Positions 37,415 to 47,012 of a stretch of 64,000 nucleotides of DNA are shown in pieces. Numbering within the stretch: the first letter of the stretch is position 1; each line of letters opens with the position of its first letter. The stretch comes from Alcaligenes sp. SORT26. Lineage in GTDB: Bacteria > Pseudomonadota > Gammaproteobacteria > Burkholderiales > Burkholderiaceae_B. The position numbers and the translations under genes were made by a program. A model generated the notes under the pieces. The model worked only from the letters and a program-made list of their open reading frames with translations. It made no database searches and was not told the DNA's origin. The stretch covers positions 3,906,001 to 3,970,000 of the forward strand of contig NZ_CP070975.1 of assembly GCF_017377875.1 (NCBI RefSeq), given 5' to 3'.

Positions 37415-38185
37415 ATGCAAACCGTCTTTATCACCGGTGCCAGCAGCGGTTTGGGTAAAGCCCTGGCCCAGGAATATGCGGCTCAAGGGGCCAGCCTGGG
37501 TTTGCTGGGACGGCGTCAGGAAGAGCTCCAGGCACTGGCCGACAGCCTGCCCGGCGAGCATCGTATTTACGTTGCAGATGTGCGTGACAGAGACGCTTTG
37601 CATCAAGCTGCCCAGGATTTTTTACAGTTCACGGGGCAAAAGATTGATGTGGTTATTGCCAGTGCAGGCATCAGCGCTGGCACCTTGACGGAAGAAACCG
37701 AAGACTTCGCTGTCTTCAAAGCCATTGTGGATACGAATCTGCTGGCTATGGTGGCGACCTTCGAGCCCTTTATCGGCACCATGAAAGCGGCAGGCGAGGG
37801 CACTTTGGTGGGTATTGCCAGCGTGGCAGGTATTCGTGGTTTGCCCGGCGCGGGTGCTTACAGTAGCTCCAAGGCAGCAGTAATTGCGTATTGCGAAAGC
37901 TTGCGTCTGGAGCTATCGCTACACGGCGTATCCGTTGTCACCATTACCCCCGGCTATATCCGCACGGCCATGACGGCGCATAACCCATACTCCATGCCGT
38001 TCCTGATGCCTGCCGAGGACTTTGCCCGCAAAGCCCGCAAGACGATAGAGCAGGGCATTTCCTACCGGGTGATTCCTTGGCCGATGGGTATTGTGTCCCG
38101 TCTGATGCGTCTGCTCCCCAATTGGCTCTACGACCGCCTGGCCCGTGGGGCACCGCGCAAACCGCGTTTGAGGAAAGACTCCTGA
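37415..38185 (+). CDS. Short-chain dehydrogenase/reductase
   Basis: A 256-residue classical SDR: TGASSGLGKALA (residues 7-18), Asp in YVADVRD, the A-S-A-G variant of the NNAG motif, catalytic Ser in GIASVAG and Tyr/Lys in YSSSKAAV. A hydrophobic, basic C-terminal tail is unusual among soluble SDRs. It follows lpxO by 13 bp and probably shares its transcript, but I cannot link the two functionally. Confidence 0.9.
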   Translation: MQTVFITGASSGLGKALAQEYAAQGASLGLLGRRQEELQALADSLPGEHRIYVADVRDRDALHQAAQDFLQFTGQKIDVVIASAGISAGTLTEETEDFAVFKAIVDTNLLAMVATFEPFIGTMKAAGEGTLVGIASVAGIRGLPGAGAYSSSKAAVIAYCESLRLELSLHGVSVVTITPGYIRTAMTAHNPYSMPFLMPAEDFARKARKTIEQGISYRVIPWPMGIVSRLMRLLPNWLYDRLARGAPRKPRLRKDS

Positions 38186-38206
38186 GCTTGCCTGGAAACA
38201 GGCCGC

Positions 38207-38845
38207 TTAGCGTTGCTCGTCCAGCGCCGTATTCAGATGTGGTAACTGCCCCCATTGCGTACAGGTCCAGTTCAAGGCTGCATCAATGCTGAAGAAGTTC
38301 AGGCTGGTATTCAGAATTGCGTGAGTGCGTTTCGCATTTAGCGGCTGCTGGTTCAGCTTGCGCCAGACCATATCAATAACGCCACCGTGTGCAAAAACCA
38401 GCAGGTTCTTGCCTGCATTCTGCTGGGACAGTTCTTCAAAGCAGCTCAGTATCCGCGTCTGGAACTGGCGTAGCGACTCACCACCTTCTACTGCGTAGTC
38501 GATATCCACGGTGTCATCTGGCTGGTCCGGGCCGTGGCGACCGGCAGCATCCCATGCCTGGCCTTCCAGTGTTCCAAAGCCGCGCTCACGCAGTCCTTGG
38601 GTTTGTTGAATCTCAATATCCCAGTGCTGACAGGCTATTGCTGCCGTTTCCGAGGCGCGTTGCAGATCACTGCTGATGACGGCGTTCACAGGCATGTGAA
38701 ATGCCGGGGAGCTTAAATAGCTTTGCAGGGCACGGGCCTGCTCGCGGCCGGTCTCGTTCAGTTCTATATCCTGCCAGCCTTGTAAACGGCGTACGGCATT
38801 CCAGGCGGTTTCACCGTGACGGATCAGACAAATAGACGTACTCAT
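38207..38845 (-). CDS. Histidine phosphatase (phosphoglycerate-mutase-like)
   Basis: A 212-residue branch-1 histidine phosphatase. The phospho-acceptor motif RHGETAWNAV is at residues 8-17, with the acid Glu and second His in the C-terminal FAHGG. Candidates are GpmB-like phosphatase, alpha-ribazole phosphatase or a sugar phosphatase. Start: ATG 38845; ATG 38860 is also in frame and neither has a clear ribosome site. It converges on the SDR. Confidence 0.88.
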   Translation of the reverse strand: MSTSICLIRHGETAWNAVRRLQGWQDIELNETGREQARALQSYLSSPAFHMPVNAVISSDLQRASETAAIACQHWDIEIQQTQGLRERGFGTLEGQAWDAAGRHGPDQPDDTVDIDYAVEGGESLRQFQTRILSCFEELSQQNAGKNLLVFAHGGVIDMVWRKLNQQPLNAKRTHAILNTSLNFFSIDAALNWTCTQWGQLPHLNTALDEQR

Positions 38846-38860
38846 GCTCGCAACCATCAT

Positions 38861-39165
38861 TCAGGTAAGGGATCGGACCGCCATAGGCAGGCTGATTGTC
38901 TATTGTAATCGGCCAGTCAAGAGCAGGCAGATAGAGAGGGTATATACCGCATATAGCGCGAGCATCGACGCTAAAAGGCGGTCTGAAACCTCTATTGCTT
39001 AGACCTGTGTTGGGGTTTACCGCGTACTGCCTTATTTTCAGGTGCCTTGTTGAGTCTTTCACGTTTAAAATCATGCCTCAACGAATCAGCCAGTGAACTA
39101 TTGCCTGCTGCGCTGCCGTATATCGAATTCAGCTGTATTTCTTTATTCCTTTTCTGGAACCCCCT
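38861..39165. other. Intergenic region upstream of the pyrimidine permease
   Basis: About 300 bp between the divergent histidine-phosphatase and permease genes. It must hold both promoters. I see no clear sigma-70 pair, no hairpin with a T run and no RNA gene. Confidence 0.4.
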
Positions 39166-40491
39166 ATGTCTCAGTCTTACTTTCCGCGTTGGCGCCGTGT
39201 ATCCGGCAGCGAACCCGGTGCGGTTGTGCAGCCCGACGAATGTCTGGCCACGCCGCAAAACATTGCCATGGGCGCGCAGCATGTGGTGGCCATGTTTGGC
39301 TCCACCATTCTGGCCCCCCTGTTAATGGGTTTTGATCCCAATCTGGCCATTTTGATGTCCGGTATTGGGACGCTGATTTTCTTCGTTTTTGTGGGTGGCC
39401 GTGTTCCCAGCTATCTGGGTTCCAGCTTTGCCTTTATCGGTGGTGTGATCGCCGTAACCGGTTATGCCGGTAGCGGGCCCAATCCCAATATCGGCGTGGC
39501 TTTGGGAGCCATTATTGTCTGCGGTCTGGTCTATACGCTGATTGGTGTGCTGGTCTGGGTGTTCAATGCCCGTACTCAGGGCGGTGCGGCGCGTCTGATC
39601 AACCAGTGGATGCCTCCCGTCGTTACCGGCTCGATTGTGGCCGTGATCGGTCTGAATCTGGCACCGATTGCAGCCAAAGGCGCCATGGGTAGCGGCACGT
39701 TTGATTCCATGATGGCTTTGATGACTGTGCTGTGTGTGGGTGGTATTGCGGTCTACACCCGTGGGGTGGCCCAGCGTTTGCTGATTCTGGTGGGTCTGGC
39801 CCTGGCCTGCGTGCTGTACTGGGTCTTTACTAACGTCATGGGCTACGGCACTCCGATCAATTTTGCTCCCGTTGCGGCGGCGGACTGGCTGGGTCTGCCC
39901 AGCTTTGCAGCGCCTGTGTTCCAGGCTCACGCCATGACGGTGATTGTGCCGGTGGCCATTATTCTGGTGGCCGAGAATCTGGGCCACATCAAAGCGGTTA
40001 GCGCGATGACCGGGCAGGATCTGGACGGTTACCTGGGTCGCGCTTTTGTGGGTGACGGTGTTGCCACCATGTTGTCCGGCTCGGTAGGTGGCACAGGTGT
40101 GACAACTTACGCTGAAAATATCGGCGTGATGGCGGCAACCCGTATCTATTCGACGCTGGTGTTTGCCTTTGCTGCCGTGATTGCGATTTTCCTGGGCTTC
40201 TCGCCCAAGTTTGGCGCTGTCATCCAGTCCATTCCCGGCCCGGTGCTGGGTGGCATGTCTATTGTGGTGTTTGGTCTGATCGCCATTGCTGGTGCCCGTA
40301 TCTGGGTGGTCAACCAGGTGGATTTCAGCGATAACCGCAACCTGCTGGTGGCTGCCGTGACCTTGATTCTGGGGGCAGGTAACTTCTCCTTGCAGTTTGG
40401 CGTGATCCGTCTGGATGGTATCGGTTGTGCCACCTTTGGTGCCATCTTGCTGCACGCCTTGTTGCGAGGTCGGGGCCAAAGCCGGGCCTGA
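39166..40491 (+). CDS. NCS2-family uracil/pyrimidine permease (RutG/UraA-like)
   Basis: A 441-residue inner-membrane nucleobase:cation symporter with 14 predicted helices. The segments GVDPNLAILMSGIGTL-like FDPNLAILMSG, GRVPSYLGSSFAF, and SGSVGGTGVTTYAENIGVMA with the substrate-binding Glu are those of the uracil group and look closest to E. coli RutG. No rut operon genes lie next to it, so general uracil uptake is the safer reading. Upstream gap is 300 bp with no recognisable riboswitch. Confidence 0.92.
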   Translation: MSQSYFPRWRRVSGSEPGAVVQPDECLATPQNIAMGAQHVVAMFGSTILAPLLMGFDPNLAILMSGIGTLIFFVFVGGRVPSYLGSSFAFIGGVIAVTGYAGSGPNPNIGVALGAIIVCGLVYTLIGVLVWVFNARTQGGAARLINQWMPPVVTGSIVAVIGLNLAPIAAKGAMGSGTFDSMMALMTVLCVGGIAVYTRGVAQRLLILVGLALACVLYWVFTNVMGYGTPINFAPVAAADWLGLPSFAAPVFQAHAMTVIVPVAIILVAENLGHIKAVSAMTGQDLDGYLGRAFVGDGVATMLSGSVGGTGVTTYAENIGVMAATRIYSTLVFAFAAVIAIFLGFSPKFGAVIQSIPGPVLGGMSIVVFGLIAIAGARIWVVNQVDFSDNRNLLVAAVTLILGAGNFSLQFGVIRLDGIGCATFGAILLHALLRGRGQSRA

Positions 40492-40509
40492 TTCGCTCAA
40501 GGCTGATCA

Positions 40510-40542
40510 ATACTGGCCTGGGCTATAAAGGCCCAGCCAGTA
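40510..40542 (+). terminator. Hairpin after the pyrimidine permease gene
   Basis: ACTGG-C-CTGGGC pairs with GCCCAG-CCAGT with one bulged base; no T run follows. It is a possible terminator or 3' protective hairpin. Confidence 0.45.
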
Positions 40543-40651
40543 TCCGCATGACTGCTTGTGACAGACGGTCTATCTGGCAGGTTTCTGTCTTTTTGTACAG
40601 GGGTTTTAGGGGCTTGCTATTTTCAGGCAGTTTGCCGACAATAGATCTCAC

Positions 40652-40677
40652 ACCCCGGTTCTTCGCGGGGTTTTTTT
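40652..40677 (+). terminator. Terminator between permease gene and greA
   Basis: Stem ACCCCG/CGGGGT with a short loop followed by seven T. The roughly 210 bp between it and greA hold the greA promoter and leader. Confidence 0.85.
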
Positions 40678-40841
40678 CTGCCGCAGAATTCTTCTGTGTC
40701 AGAAAAGCCATATTGGGGCAGCCGGCAGGTTTGGCTTGAGCAGTGTGTTTGAATGTACGCTGTAGGGTCAGCAAGACTTTCAAGTCGGCCGATTCAACCT
40801 GTTTGATTGTTTGCCCCATCATCGTTATCCCCCTATTTTCC

Positions 40842-40868
40842 AGGCGCTCCTGCTACGGAGCGTCTTTT
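40842..40868 (+). promoter_or_regulatory. Terminator-like hairpin in the greA leader
   Basis: A 9-bp stem (AGGCGCTCC/GGAGCGTCT, one G-U) with loop TGCTAC and four T ends 20 bp before the greA ATG. In E. coli the greA leader contains such a terminator and gives the GraL RNAs, so premature termination here is plausible. Confidence 0.6.
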
Positions 40869-40888
40869 ACTTGTTGAGCAGGAATACT

Positions 40889-41365
40889 ATGTCTGCGATC
40901 CCATTGACTGCGCAGGGCGCACAACGTTTGCAAGTCGAATTACACCGCCTCAAGACGGTGGAACGCCCGGATGTGATTAACGCCATCGCTGAGGCGCGTG
41001 CTCAGGGCGATTTGTCCGAGAATGCGGAATATGATGCCGCGCGCGAGCGCCAGGGCTTTATTGAAGGCCGGATCAGCGAACTGGAAGGCACTTTGTCCAA
41101 TGCCCAGATCATCGAACCCGCAACGCTGGATGCCGAAGGCCGTATCGTGTTTGGTGCCACGGTCGAGATCGAGGACCTGGAGTCCGGTAACACCGTGACT
41201 TACCAGATCGTGGGTGATGTTGAAGCCGACATTCGTGCCAACAAGATCTCTATTTCCAGCCCTGTTGCTCGTGCCCTGATTGGCAAGAGCGCTGGTGATG
41301 TGGTTGAGGTGAAGGCACCGGCCGGTATTCGTGAATACGAAATCCTGACCATCAACTACGTTTGA
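40889..41365 (+). CDS. greA: Transcription elongation factor GreA
   Basis: A 158-residue GreA: N-terminal antiparallel coiled coil with the acidic tip in EARAQGDLSENAEYDAARERQG (in parts), then the FKBP-like C-terminal domain (LESGNTVTYQIVG). It stimulates RNA cleavage by stalled RNA polymerase. Start ATG 40889; the in-frame upstream extension crosses the leader hairpin and matches no GreA. GCAGGAA precedes the start. Confidence 0.97.
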   Translation: MSAIPLTAQGAQRLQVELHRLKTVERPDVINAIAEARAQGDLSENAEYDAARERQGFIEGRISELEGTLSNAQIIEPATLDAEGRIVFGATVEIEDLESGNTVTYQIVGDVEADIRANKISISSPVARALIGKSAGDVVEVKAPAGIREYEILTINYV

Positions 41366-41416
41366 TGCCGCCTCAAACAGCAGGCCTGGCCTGCTGTTGA
41401 TGCAAGCGCGCAAAAG

Positions 41417-41447
41417 AAAGGCCCCTGTACATTGTGCCGGGGCCTTA
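41417..41447. terminator. Terminator between greA and yhbY-type gene
   Basis: Stem AAGGCCCC/GGGGCCTT with a 13-base loop and an AT-rich tail. It separates greA and the converging yhbY-type gene. A second hairpin (41376-41398) just after greA has a 9-bp stem and no T run. Confidence 0.7.
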
Positions 41448-41461
41448 TAATTTACGGCAGT

Positions 41462-42058
41462 TTAGCGTTTGCCCGAACCGCCCAGTCCGCGACGAGCACC
41501 GGCCCGCAAGGACATGGCGCTGCCAGGACGGTTGGTGTTGCTACGTGGAGCAGCAGCCGGTTTGACCGACGAGAATTTCTGAAGGCTGCGTGGAGCGGCC
41601 GACGCTTTTTTCTCTTGGGTGCTAGTGCGTTCTGCTTTCATTTCCGCACGGCGGGCACGTTCTGTGCTGCGAGTACGCTGGACACCAGAGGCAGCCAGTT
41701 TTTTGGGTGTGTAGGGCTCCGAGGCCTTACGCACGGCACGGGTAGGTTTTTCAGGCGCTCCCATCAAGACTGGGGGGCGTTCAATATTGGGTCTGTAGAT
41801 GGTCAGGATTTTGCCCAGATGATGAATAGGGGCAGCATCGAGCGCATCGCAGATTTGTTCTAACATGGTCAGACGGGCCTGACGGTCATCACCGGCCACA
41901 CGGATCTTGATGAGCTGGTGAGCCTGCAGGTGGACGGTGATTTCTTTGAGCACCGCCTCGGTCAGGCCATTGTCTCCAATCAGGACAACTGGGCGCAGAG
42001 CGTGAGCAGCAGCACGAAGGTCGCTGCGCTCATGAGGTGTAAGGTTGAGTTTTGGCAT
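41462..42058 (-). CDS. yhbY: YhbY-family RNA-binding protein with long basic tail
   Basis: A 198-residue protein. Residues 1-90 form a CRS1-YhbY (CRM) domain: LTPHERSDLRAAAHALRPVVLIGDNGLTEAV and the RAGDDR-like VAGDDR segment, with IHHLGKILTIYRP at the end. YhbY usually stops near 97 residues and binds pre-50S subunits; here about 100 extra residues rich in Arg, Ala, Ser and Pro follow, probably disordered and RNA-binding. The divergent rlmE starts 17 bp away. Confidence 0.9.
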   Translation of the reverse strand: MPKLNLTPHERSDLRAAAHALRPVVLIGDNGLTEAVLKEITVHLQAHQLIKIRVAGDDRQARLTMLEQICDALDAAPIHHLGKILTIYRPNIERPPVLMGAPEKPTRAVRKASEPYTPKKLAASGVQRTRSTERARRAEMKAERTSTQEKKASAAPRSLQKFSSVKPAAAPRSNTNRPGSAMSLRAGARRGLGGSGKR

Positions 42059-42075
42059 AAAGAGATTGTACGGGA

Positions 42076-42714
42076 ATGGCCAAGAAAAAATTCTCTAAAG
42101 AGTGGGTTCAGCAGCATATAAATGACCCTTACGTCAAATTGGCGCAACAAAAAGGGTATCGCGCGCGTGCGGCCTTCAAACTCAGTGAAATATTGGATCT
42201 GGAGAAGATTCAGGTTCAGGGCAAGGTGGTGGTGGACCTGGGGTCTACGCCGGGTAGCTGGTCGCAGTTAATTCGGGAACGCATGGTCGGTCACGGCGGC
42301 GTGCTCAATGGCCGCATTATCGCACTGGATATCCTGGAAATGGAACCCATTGCCGGTGTGGAATTCATGCAGGGCGACTTTCGCGAGGACTCCGTCCTGG
42401 AGCAATTGCAAGAATCCTTAAAAGGTGCAGCCGTAGACCTTGTGATTTCGGATATGGCCCCCAACTTGTCTGGTGTGGCATCGGCTGATTCCGCCCGTAT
42501 CCAGCATTTATGCGAGCTGGCACAGGAATTTGCCCTGCAGCATCTGACCGATGAAGGTGTGCTGATCGTCAAAGCCTTCCATGGAAGCGGGTTTTCCCAG
42601 ATCGTGGAATCGTTCAAGCAGAATTTTGTCAGAGTCGTCGAGCGTAAACCCAAGGCTTCGCGCGATAAATCCGCCGAGACCTTTCTTGTTGCCCGAGGCT
42701 TGAAGGGCAGGTAA
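42076..42714 (+). CDS. rlmE: 23S rRNA 2'-O-ribose methyltransferase RlmE (FtsJ)
   Basis: A 212-residue FtsJ-family enzyme that methylates U2552 of 23S rRNA. It has the SAM motif [14 protein letters not shown] and the K-D-K-E catalytic set (Lys in RAAFKL, Asp in ISDMAPN, Lys in IVKAFHGSG, Glu near the end). It lies upstream of ftsH in the classical order. Divergent from yhbY. Confidence 0.97.
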   Translation: MAKKKFSKEWVQQHINDPYVKLAQQKGYRARAAFKLSEILDLEKIQVQGKVVVDLGSTPGSWSQLIRERMVGHGGVLNGRIIALDILEMEPIAGVEFMQGDFREDSVLEQLQESLKGAAVDLVISDMAPNLSGVASADSARIQHLCELAQEFALQHLTDEGVLIVKAFHGSGFSQIVESFKQNFVRVVERKPKASRDKSAETFLVARGLKGR

Positions 42715-42821
42715 TTTATGACTTGCCGGTCTTCGAATCGGGTAGAATGAACTATGTATGGCGCTTGTTCAGCTATGTGTAAGCATAGTGGGCAAGTTAT
42801 CGCAATCGCAGGAGATTGGCT

Positions 42822-44735
42822 TTGAACAATTCGTTTTCCAAAGTCGCGATCTGGATGGTTATTGCGCTGGTGCTGTTTACTGTTTTCAAGCAGTTTGACG
42901 GCCGGCCACCAGCCACTGATGGCGTCACTTACACACAATTCATGAATGATGCCCGCTCCGGCCGCATCAGCAAGGTAGATATTCAGGGCGATACCCTGCA
43001 TGTCACGCCGGATTCTGGCCGCAGCTACTCGCTGACGTCCCCCGGTGACCTGTGGATGGTGCCTGAACTGGTGAAATCCGGTGTGCAGGTATCGGGCAAA
43101 GCCCGCGAAGAGCCTTCCTTCCTGACCAGCCTGTTCATCTCCTGGTTCCCCATGCTGCTCTTGATTGGCGTGTGGGTGTTTTTCATGCGTCAGATGCAAG
43201 GTGGTGGCAAGGGTGGGGCATTCAGCTTCGGTAAATCGCGTGCGCGTTTGCTGGACGAGAACACTAACCCAGTTACCTTTGCCGACGTTGCCGGTTGCGA
43301 CGAAGCCAAGGAAGACGTACAGGAACTGGTGGATTTCCTGCGTGACCCGACTCGCTTCCAGCGTCTGGGTGGCCGTATCCCCCGCGGTATCCTGATGGTC
43401 GGCTCGCCCGGTACTGGTAAAACCTTGCTGGCTCGTGCTATTGCTGGCGAAGCCAAAGTACCTTTCTTCAGCATTTCCGGTTCCGACTTCGTTGAAATGT
43501 TTGTAGGTGTGGGTGCTTCCCGTGTTCGCGACATGTTCGAGACCGCCAAGAAGCAATCGCCTTGCATCATCTTTATCGACGAAATTGACGCCGTAGGCCG
43601 TCAGCGTGGTGCTGGTCTGGGCGGCGGTAACGACGAACGCGAACAGACTCTGAACCAGTTGCTGGTTGAGATGGACGGTTTTGAAACCGGCCAAGGCGTA
43701 CTGGTCATTGCTGCTACCAACCGTCCTGACGTTCTGGACCCCGCTTTGCTGCGTCCTGGTCGTTTTGACCGTCAAGTGGTTGTCGGCCTGCCTGATATCC
43801 GTGGTCGCGAGCAGATTCTGAAAGTACACATGCGCAAAGTGCCTTTGGCTCCCAACGTGGACGCCGTGGTGCTGGCTCGTGGTACGCCTGGTTTCTCCGG
43901 TGCTGATCTGGCCAACCTGGTTAACGAAGCGGCCTTGTTCGCTGCGCGCCGTAACGGCCGCACCGTGGATATGCAGGACTTTGAACGCGCCAAGGACAAG
44001 ATCATCATGGGTGCAGAACGCCGCACCATGATCATGCCCGAGGAAGAGCGTCGCAACACCGCTTACCACGAAGCCGGTCACGCTCTGGTGGCTTGCATGC
44101 TGCCCAAGACTGACCCGGTTCACAAAGTCACCATCATTCCTCGTGGTCGTGCTTTGGGTGTCACCATGCAATTGCCGGAAGGCGATCGCTACAGCATGGA
44201 CAAAGAGCGCCTGTTGAACATGATTGCCGTGCTGTTCGGTGGCCGTATCGCTGAAGAAGTGTTCATGAATCAAATGACCACGGGCGCATCGAACGACTTT
44301 GAGCGTGCCACGCAGATTGCCCGCGACATCGTGACTCGCTACGGCATGACGGACTCCTTGGGTCCTGTTGTCTACGCCGAGAACGAAGGCGAAGTGTTTC
44401 TGGGCCGCAGCGTCACTAAAACGACGCACGTGTCCGAGGCCACCATGCAAAAAGTGGACTCCGAGATTCGCAAGATTATCGACGAACAGTACGCGGTTGC
44501 TCGCAAGCTGATCGAAGATAATATGGACAAGATGCATGCCATGGCCAAGGCCTTGCTGGAGTGGGAAACCATTGATGCCGACCAGATCGACGACATCATG
44601 AAAGGTTTGCCACCACGGGCTCCACACGTGCCCAACAGCAATGACAACACACCCTCCGATGGCTCTACGCCACCAGCCGCTGGTCCTAGCCCAGCCGATG
44701 ACAAGGGTGCCGCGGCGACAACGCCGGTTGCTTAA
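42822..44735 (+). CDS. ftsH: ATP-dependent zinc metalloprotease FtsH
   Basis: A 637-residue membrane AAA+ protease. Two N-terminal helices (about 6-22 and 99-118) flank a periplasmic domain; then Walker A GSPGTGKT (194-201), Walker [34 protein letters not shown] (in parts) and the zinc site HEAGH (416-420). It degrades misassembled membrane proteins, LpxC and sigma-32. Start: TTG 42822, with GGAG seven bases upstream; the TTG at 42816 is too close to that site. A Pro/Ser/Ala-rich tail ends the protein. Confidence 0.97.
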   Translation: MNNSFSKVAIWMVIALVLFTVFKQFDGRPPATDGVTYTQFMNDARSGRISKVDIQGDTLHVTPDSGRSYSLTSPGDLWMVPELVKSGVQVSGKAREEPSFLTSLFISWFPMLLLIGVWVFFMRQMQGGGKGGAFSFGKSRARLLDENTNPVTFADVAGCDEAKEDVQELVDFLRDPTRFQRLGGRIPRGILMVGSPGTGKTLLARAIAGEAKVPFFSISGSDFVEMFVGVGASRVRDMFETAKKQSPCIIFIDEIDAVGRQRGAGLGGGNDEREQTLNQLLVEMDGFETGQGVLVIAATNRPDVLDPALLRPGRFDRQVVVGLPDIRGREQILKVHMRKVPLAPNVDAVVLARGTPGFSGADLANLVNEAALFAARRNGRTVDMQDFERAKDKIIMGAERRTMIMPEEERRNTAYHEAGHALVACMLPKTDPVHKVTIIPRGRALGVTMQLPEGDRYSMDKERLLNMIAVLFGGRIAEEVFMNQMTTGASNDFERATQIARDIVTRYGMTDSLGPVVYAENEGEVFLGRSVTKTTHVSEATMQKVDSEIRKIIDEQYAVARKLIEDNMDKMHAMAKALLEWETIDADQIDDIMKGLPPRAPHVPNSNDNTPSDGSTPPAAGPSPADDKGAAATTPVA

Positions 44736-44761
44736 CTTACAACATAGGCCACGCCTATTTC

Positions 44762-45604
44762 ATGAATTACCCTGAGTGGTCTTGTGGGCGCTTCCAGTTT
44801 GGGCTGGAGCGCCCTTTGGTTATGGGGATTGTGAATGTCACCCCAGACTCCTTTTATGACGGCAATACACACAATGATTTGCCTCGGGCGCTGGACCACG
44901 CCCGTCAATTAATCGCCGAAGGCGCAGACATTCTGGATATTGGTGGCGAATCGACTCGCCCCGGTGCCGAGCCCGTTTCTTTGGAACAAGAGCTTGAGCG
45001 TGTCATCCCTCTGATCGAGGGTTTGCGTGATAGCGGTGTGGCCTTGTCGGTCGATACCTTCAAACCTGAAGTCATGCGCGCCAGCCTTGCCGCCGGTGCG
45101 GACATGATTAATGACATCTACGCCTTGCGCATGCCCGGTGCCATCGAGGTCGTCAAGGACTCCAATTGCGGTCTGTGCATCATGCACATGCAAGGCGAGC
45201 CTCGCACCATGCAAGAGCAGGTTCACTACGATGATGTTGTCGTTGATGTACGTCATTTTTTGCAACAACGATGTGACGCCATAGTGAGCGCAGGGATTCA
45301 ATCCGAGCGTATCATGCTGGATCCCGGCTTTGGCTTCGGTAAAACAGCGGCACATAATTATCAGTTGCTACGGGATTTGCAGCAGGCGGCAGTGCCTGGT
45401 TACCCCTGGCTAATCGGCTTGTCGCGCAAATCCATGATTGGCCATGTCACGGGGAAACCCGCCAGTGAGCGTTTGATTGGCAGTCTATCGGCAGCCCTTG
45501 CCTGTGTGGCACGGGGCGCAAAAATTGTCCGTGTCCATGATGTAGCCGCCACGCGCGAAGCGCTGGATGTGTGGAACGCGGTTGAATGTGGAGTCTCTGA
45601 ATGA
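44762..45604 (+). CDS. folP: Dihydropteroate synthase
   Basis: A 280-residue TIM-barrel enzyme that joins p-aminobenzoate with dihydropterin pyrophosphate, the sulfonamide target. Signatures: [15 protein letters not shown] near residue 21 and [13 protein letters not shown] near 61, plus [11 protein letters not shown] and GLSRKSMIG. Its TGA overlaps the glmM ATG (ATGA). The ftsH-folP-glmM order is conserved. Confidence 0.97.
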   Translation: MNYPEWSCGRFQFGLERPLVMGIVNVTPDSFYDGNTHNDLPRALDHARQLIAEGADILDIGGESTRPGAEPVSLEQELERVIPLIEGLRDSGVALSVDTFKPEVMRASLAAGADMINDIYALRMPGAIEVVKDSNCGLCIMHMQGEPRTMQEQVHYDDVVVDVRHFLQQRCDAIVSAGIQSERIMLDPGFGFGKTAAHNYQLLRDLQQAAVPGYPWLIGLSRKSMIGHVTGKPASERLIGSLSAALACVARGAKIVRVHDVAATREALDVWNAVECGVSE

Positions 45605-46944
45605 GCGATCGTAAGTATTTCGGCACCGATGGTGTCCGCGGTGAAGTGGGTGGTCCAACCATTAACCCCGAATTCGCCCTGCGTTTGGGTTACGCGGCCG
45701 GGCAGGTTCTGGCTGCCCAGTATGAAGGGACAGGTCGCCCTACCGTGGTGATTGGCAAGGACACGCGTATTTCCGGCTACATGCTGGAATCGGCGCTGGA
45801 AGCGGGTTTGTCGGCCGCCGGGATCGATGTTTTGCTGGCTGGCCCTGTGCCTACGCCCGCTGTGGCTTATTTGACGCGTACCCTGCGCCTGACGGCCGGT
45901 ATCGTGATTTCCGCCTCGCACAACCCGTATTACGACAACGGTATCAAGTTCTTCTCGGCTCAAGGCACCAAGTTGCCTGACGAGATCGAGCTGAAAATTG
46001 AACAAGCCATTGACCAGCCCATGCATTGGGTGAAGTCCGAGTCCCTGGGCCGCGCGCGTCGTCTGGCTGACTCGGCAGGTCGTTATATCGAATTTTGCAA
46101 GAGCGCCTTCCCGAACGATTTGAACCTGAACGGGCTCAAGATCGTGGTGGATGCCGCTCATGGCGCGGCTTACAACATCGCTCCGCACGTGTTCCGCGAG
46201 CTGGGTGCAGAAGTTATTGCCGTGGGTGTTCAGCCTGATGGTTTCAACATCAATCAGGAAGTCGGTGCCACCTATCCCGAGAAGCTGGCTGAAGAAGTAC
46301 GCAAGCACAGTGCTGATCTGGGCATCGCTCTGGATGGTGATGCAGACCGTCTGCAAATGGTGGATGCGCAGGGTCGTATCTACAATGGCGATGAACTATT
46401 GTATCTAATTGTTGCTGATCGCCTGCAGACTCAGCCCGTAAAAGGCGTGGTTGGCACGCTCATGACCAACCTGGGTTTCGAGAAGAAAATGCAGGAATTG
46501 GGCGTGGAATTTGCCCGCGCGAAAGTGGGTGACCGCTATGTGCTGGAATTGATGCAGCAAAAAGGCTGGGTCTTCGGTGGTGAAAGCTCGGGACACTTGT
46601 TGTGTCTGGAATGGCACACCACAGGCGATGGCATTGTGGCCGCCTTGCAGGTCTTGACTGCGCTGTGCCATAGCGGCAAGAGCCTGCCCGAATTGATGGA
46701 TGGTTTGAAGATGTACCCGCAAATCATGGTCAACGTGCCTTTGCAGCCGGGCCAGGATTGGAAAAATCATGCAGGTTTGCAACAGGCTACCCAGGAAGTG
46801 GAGCAAATGTTGGGCGACCGTGGTCGAGTCCTTATTCGCGCATCGGGCACGGAGCCTAAGCTGCGGCTGATGGTGGAAGCGGAAGAGGCGGATCTGGCTC
46901 AAGCAGGTATCGATACCTTGCTTGCAGTGGATTTAATGAAATAG
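45601..46944 (+). CDS. glmM: Phosphoglucosamine mutase
   Basis: A 447-residue enzyme converting glucosamine 6-phosphate to glucosamine 1-phosphate for UDP-GlcNAc. The phospho-Ser lies in [13 protein letters not shown] (Ser106 by my count), the Mg loop is LDGDADR, the sugar loop GGESSGHLL and the phosphate loop [10 protein letters not shown]. Translationally coupled to folP. Confidence 0.98.
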   Translation: MSDRKYFGTDGVRGEVGGPTINPEFALRLGYAAGQVLAAQYEGTGRPTVVIGKDTRISGYMLESALEAGLSAAGIDVLLAGPVPTPAVAYLTRTLRLTAGIVISASHNPYYDNGIKFFSAQGTKLPDEIELKIEQAIDQPMHWVKSESLGRARRLADSAGRYIEFCKSAFPNDLNLNGLKIVVDAAHGAAYNIAPHVFRELGAEVIAVGVQPDGFNINQEVGATYPEKLAEEVRKHSADLGIALDGDADRLQMVDAQGRIYNGDELLYLIVADRLQTQPVKGVVGTLMTNLGFEKKMQELGVEFARAKVGDRYVLELMQQKGWVFGGESSGHLLCLEWHTTGDGIVAALQVLTALCHSGKSLPELMDGLKMYPQIMVNVPLQPGQDWKNHAGLQQATQEVEQMLGDRGRVLIRASGTEPKLRLMVEAEEADLAQAGIDTLLAVDLMK

Positions 46945-47012
46945 TAATGTGGCTATCAAATACCTGAAACATTGTTTGTGCATGATGCACGAAAGTGTTT
47001 GGAGTCATCACG

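Noticed and set aside
42291-44627. A 778-codon open frame antisense to rlmE and ftsH
   Set aside because: It spans two real genes on the other strand and has no recognisable domain.
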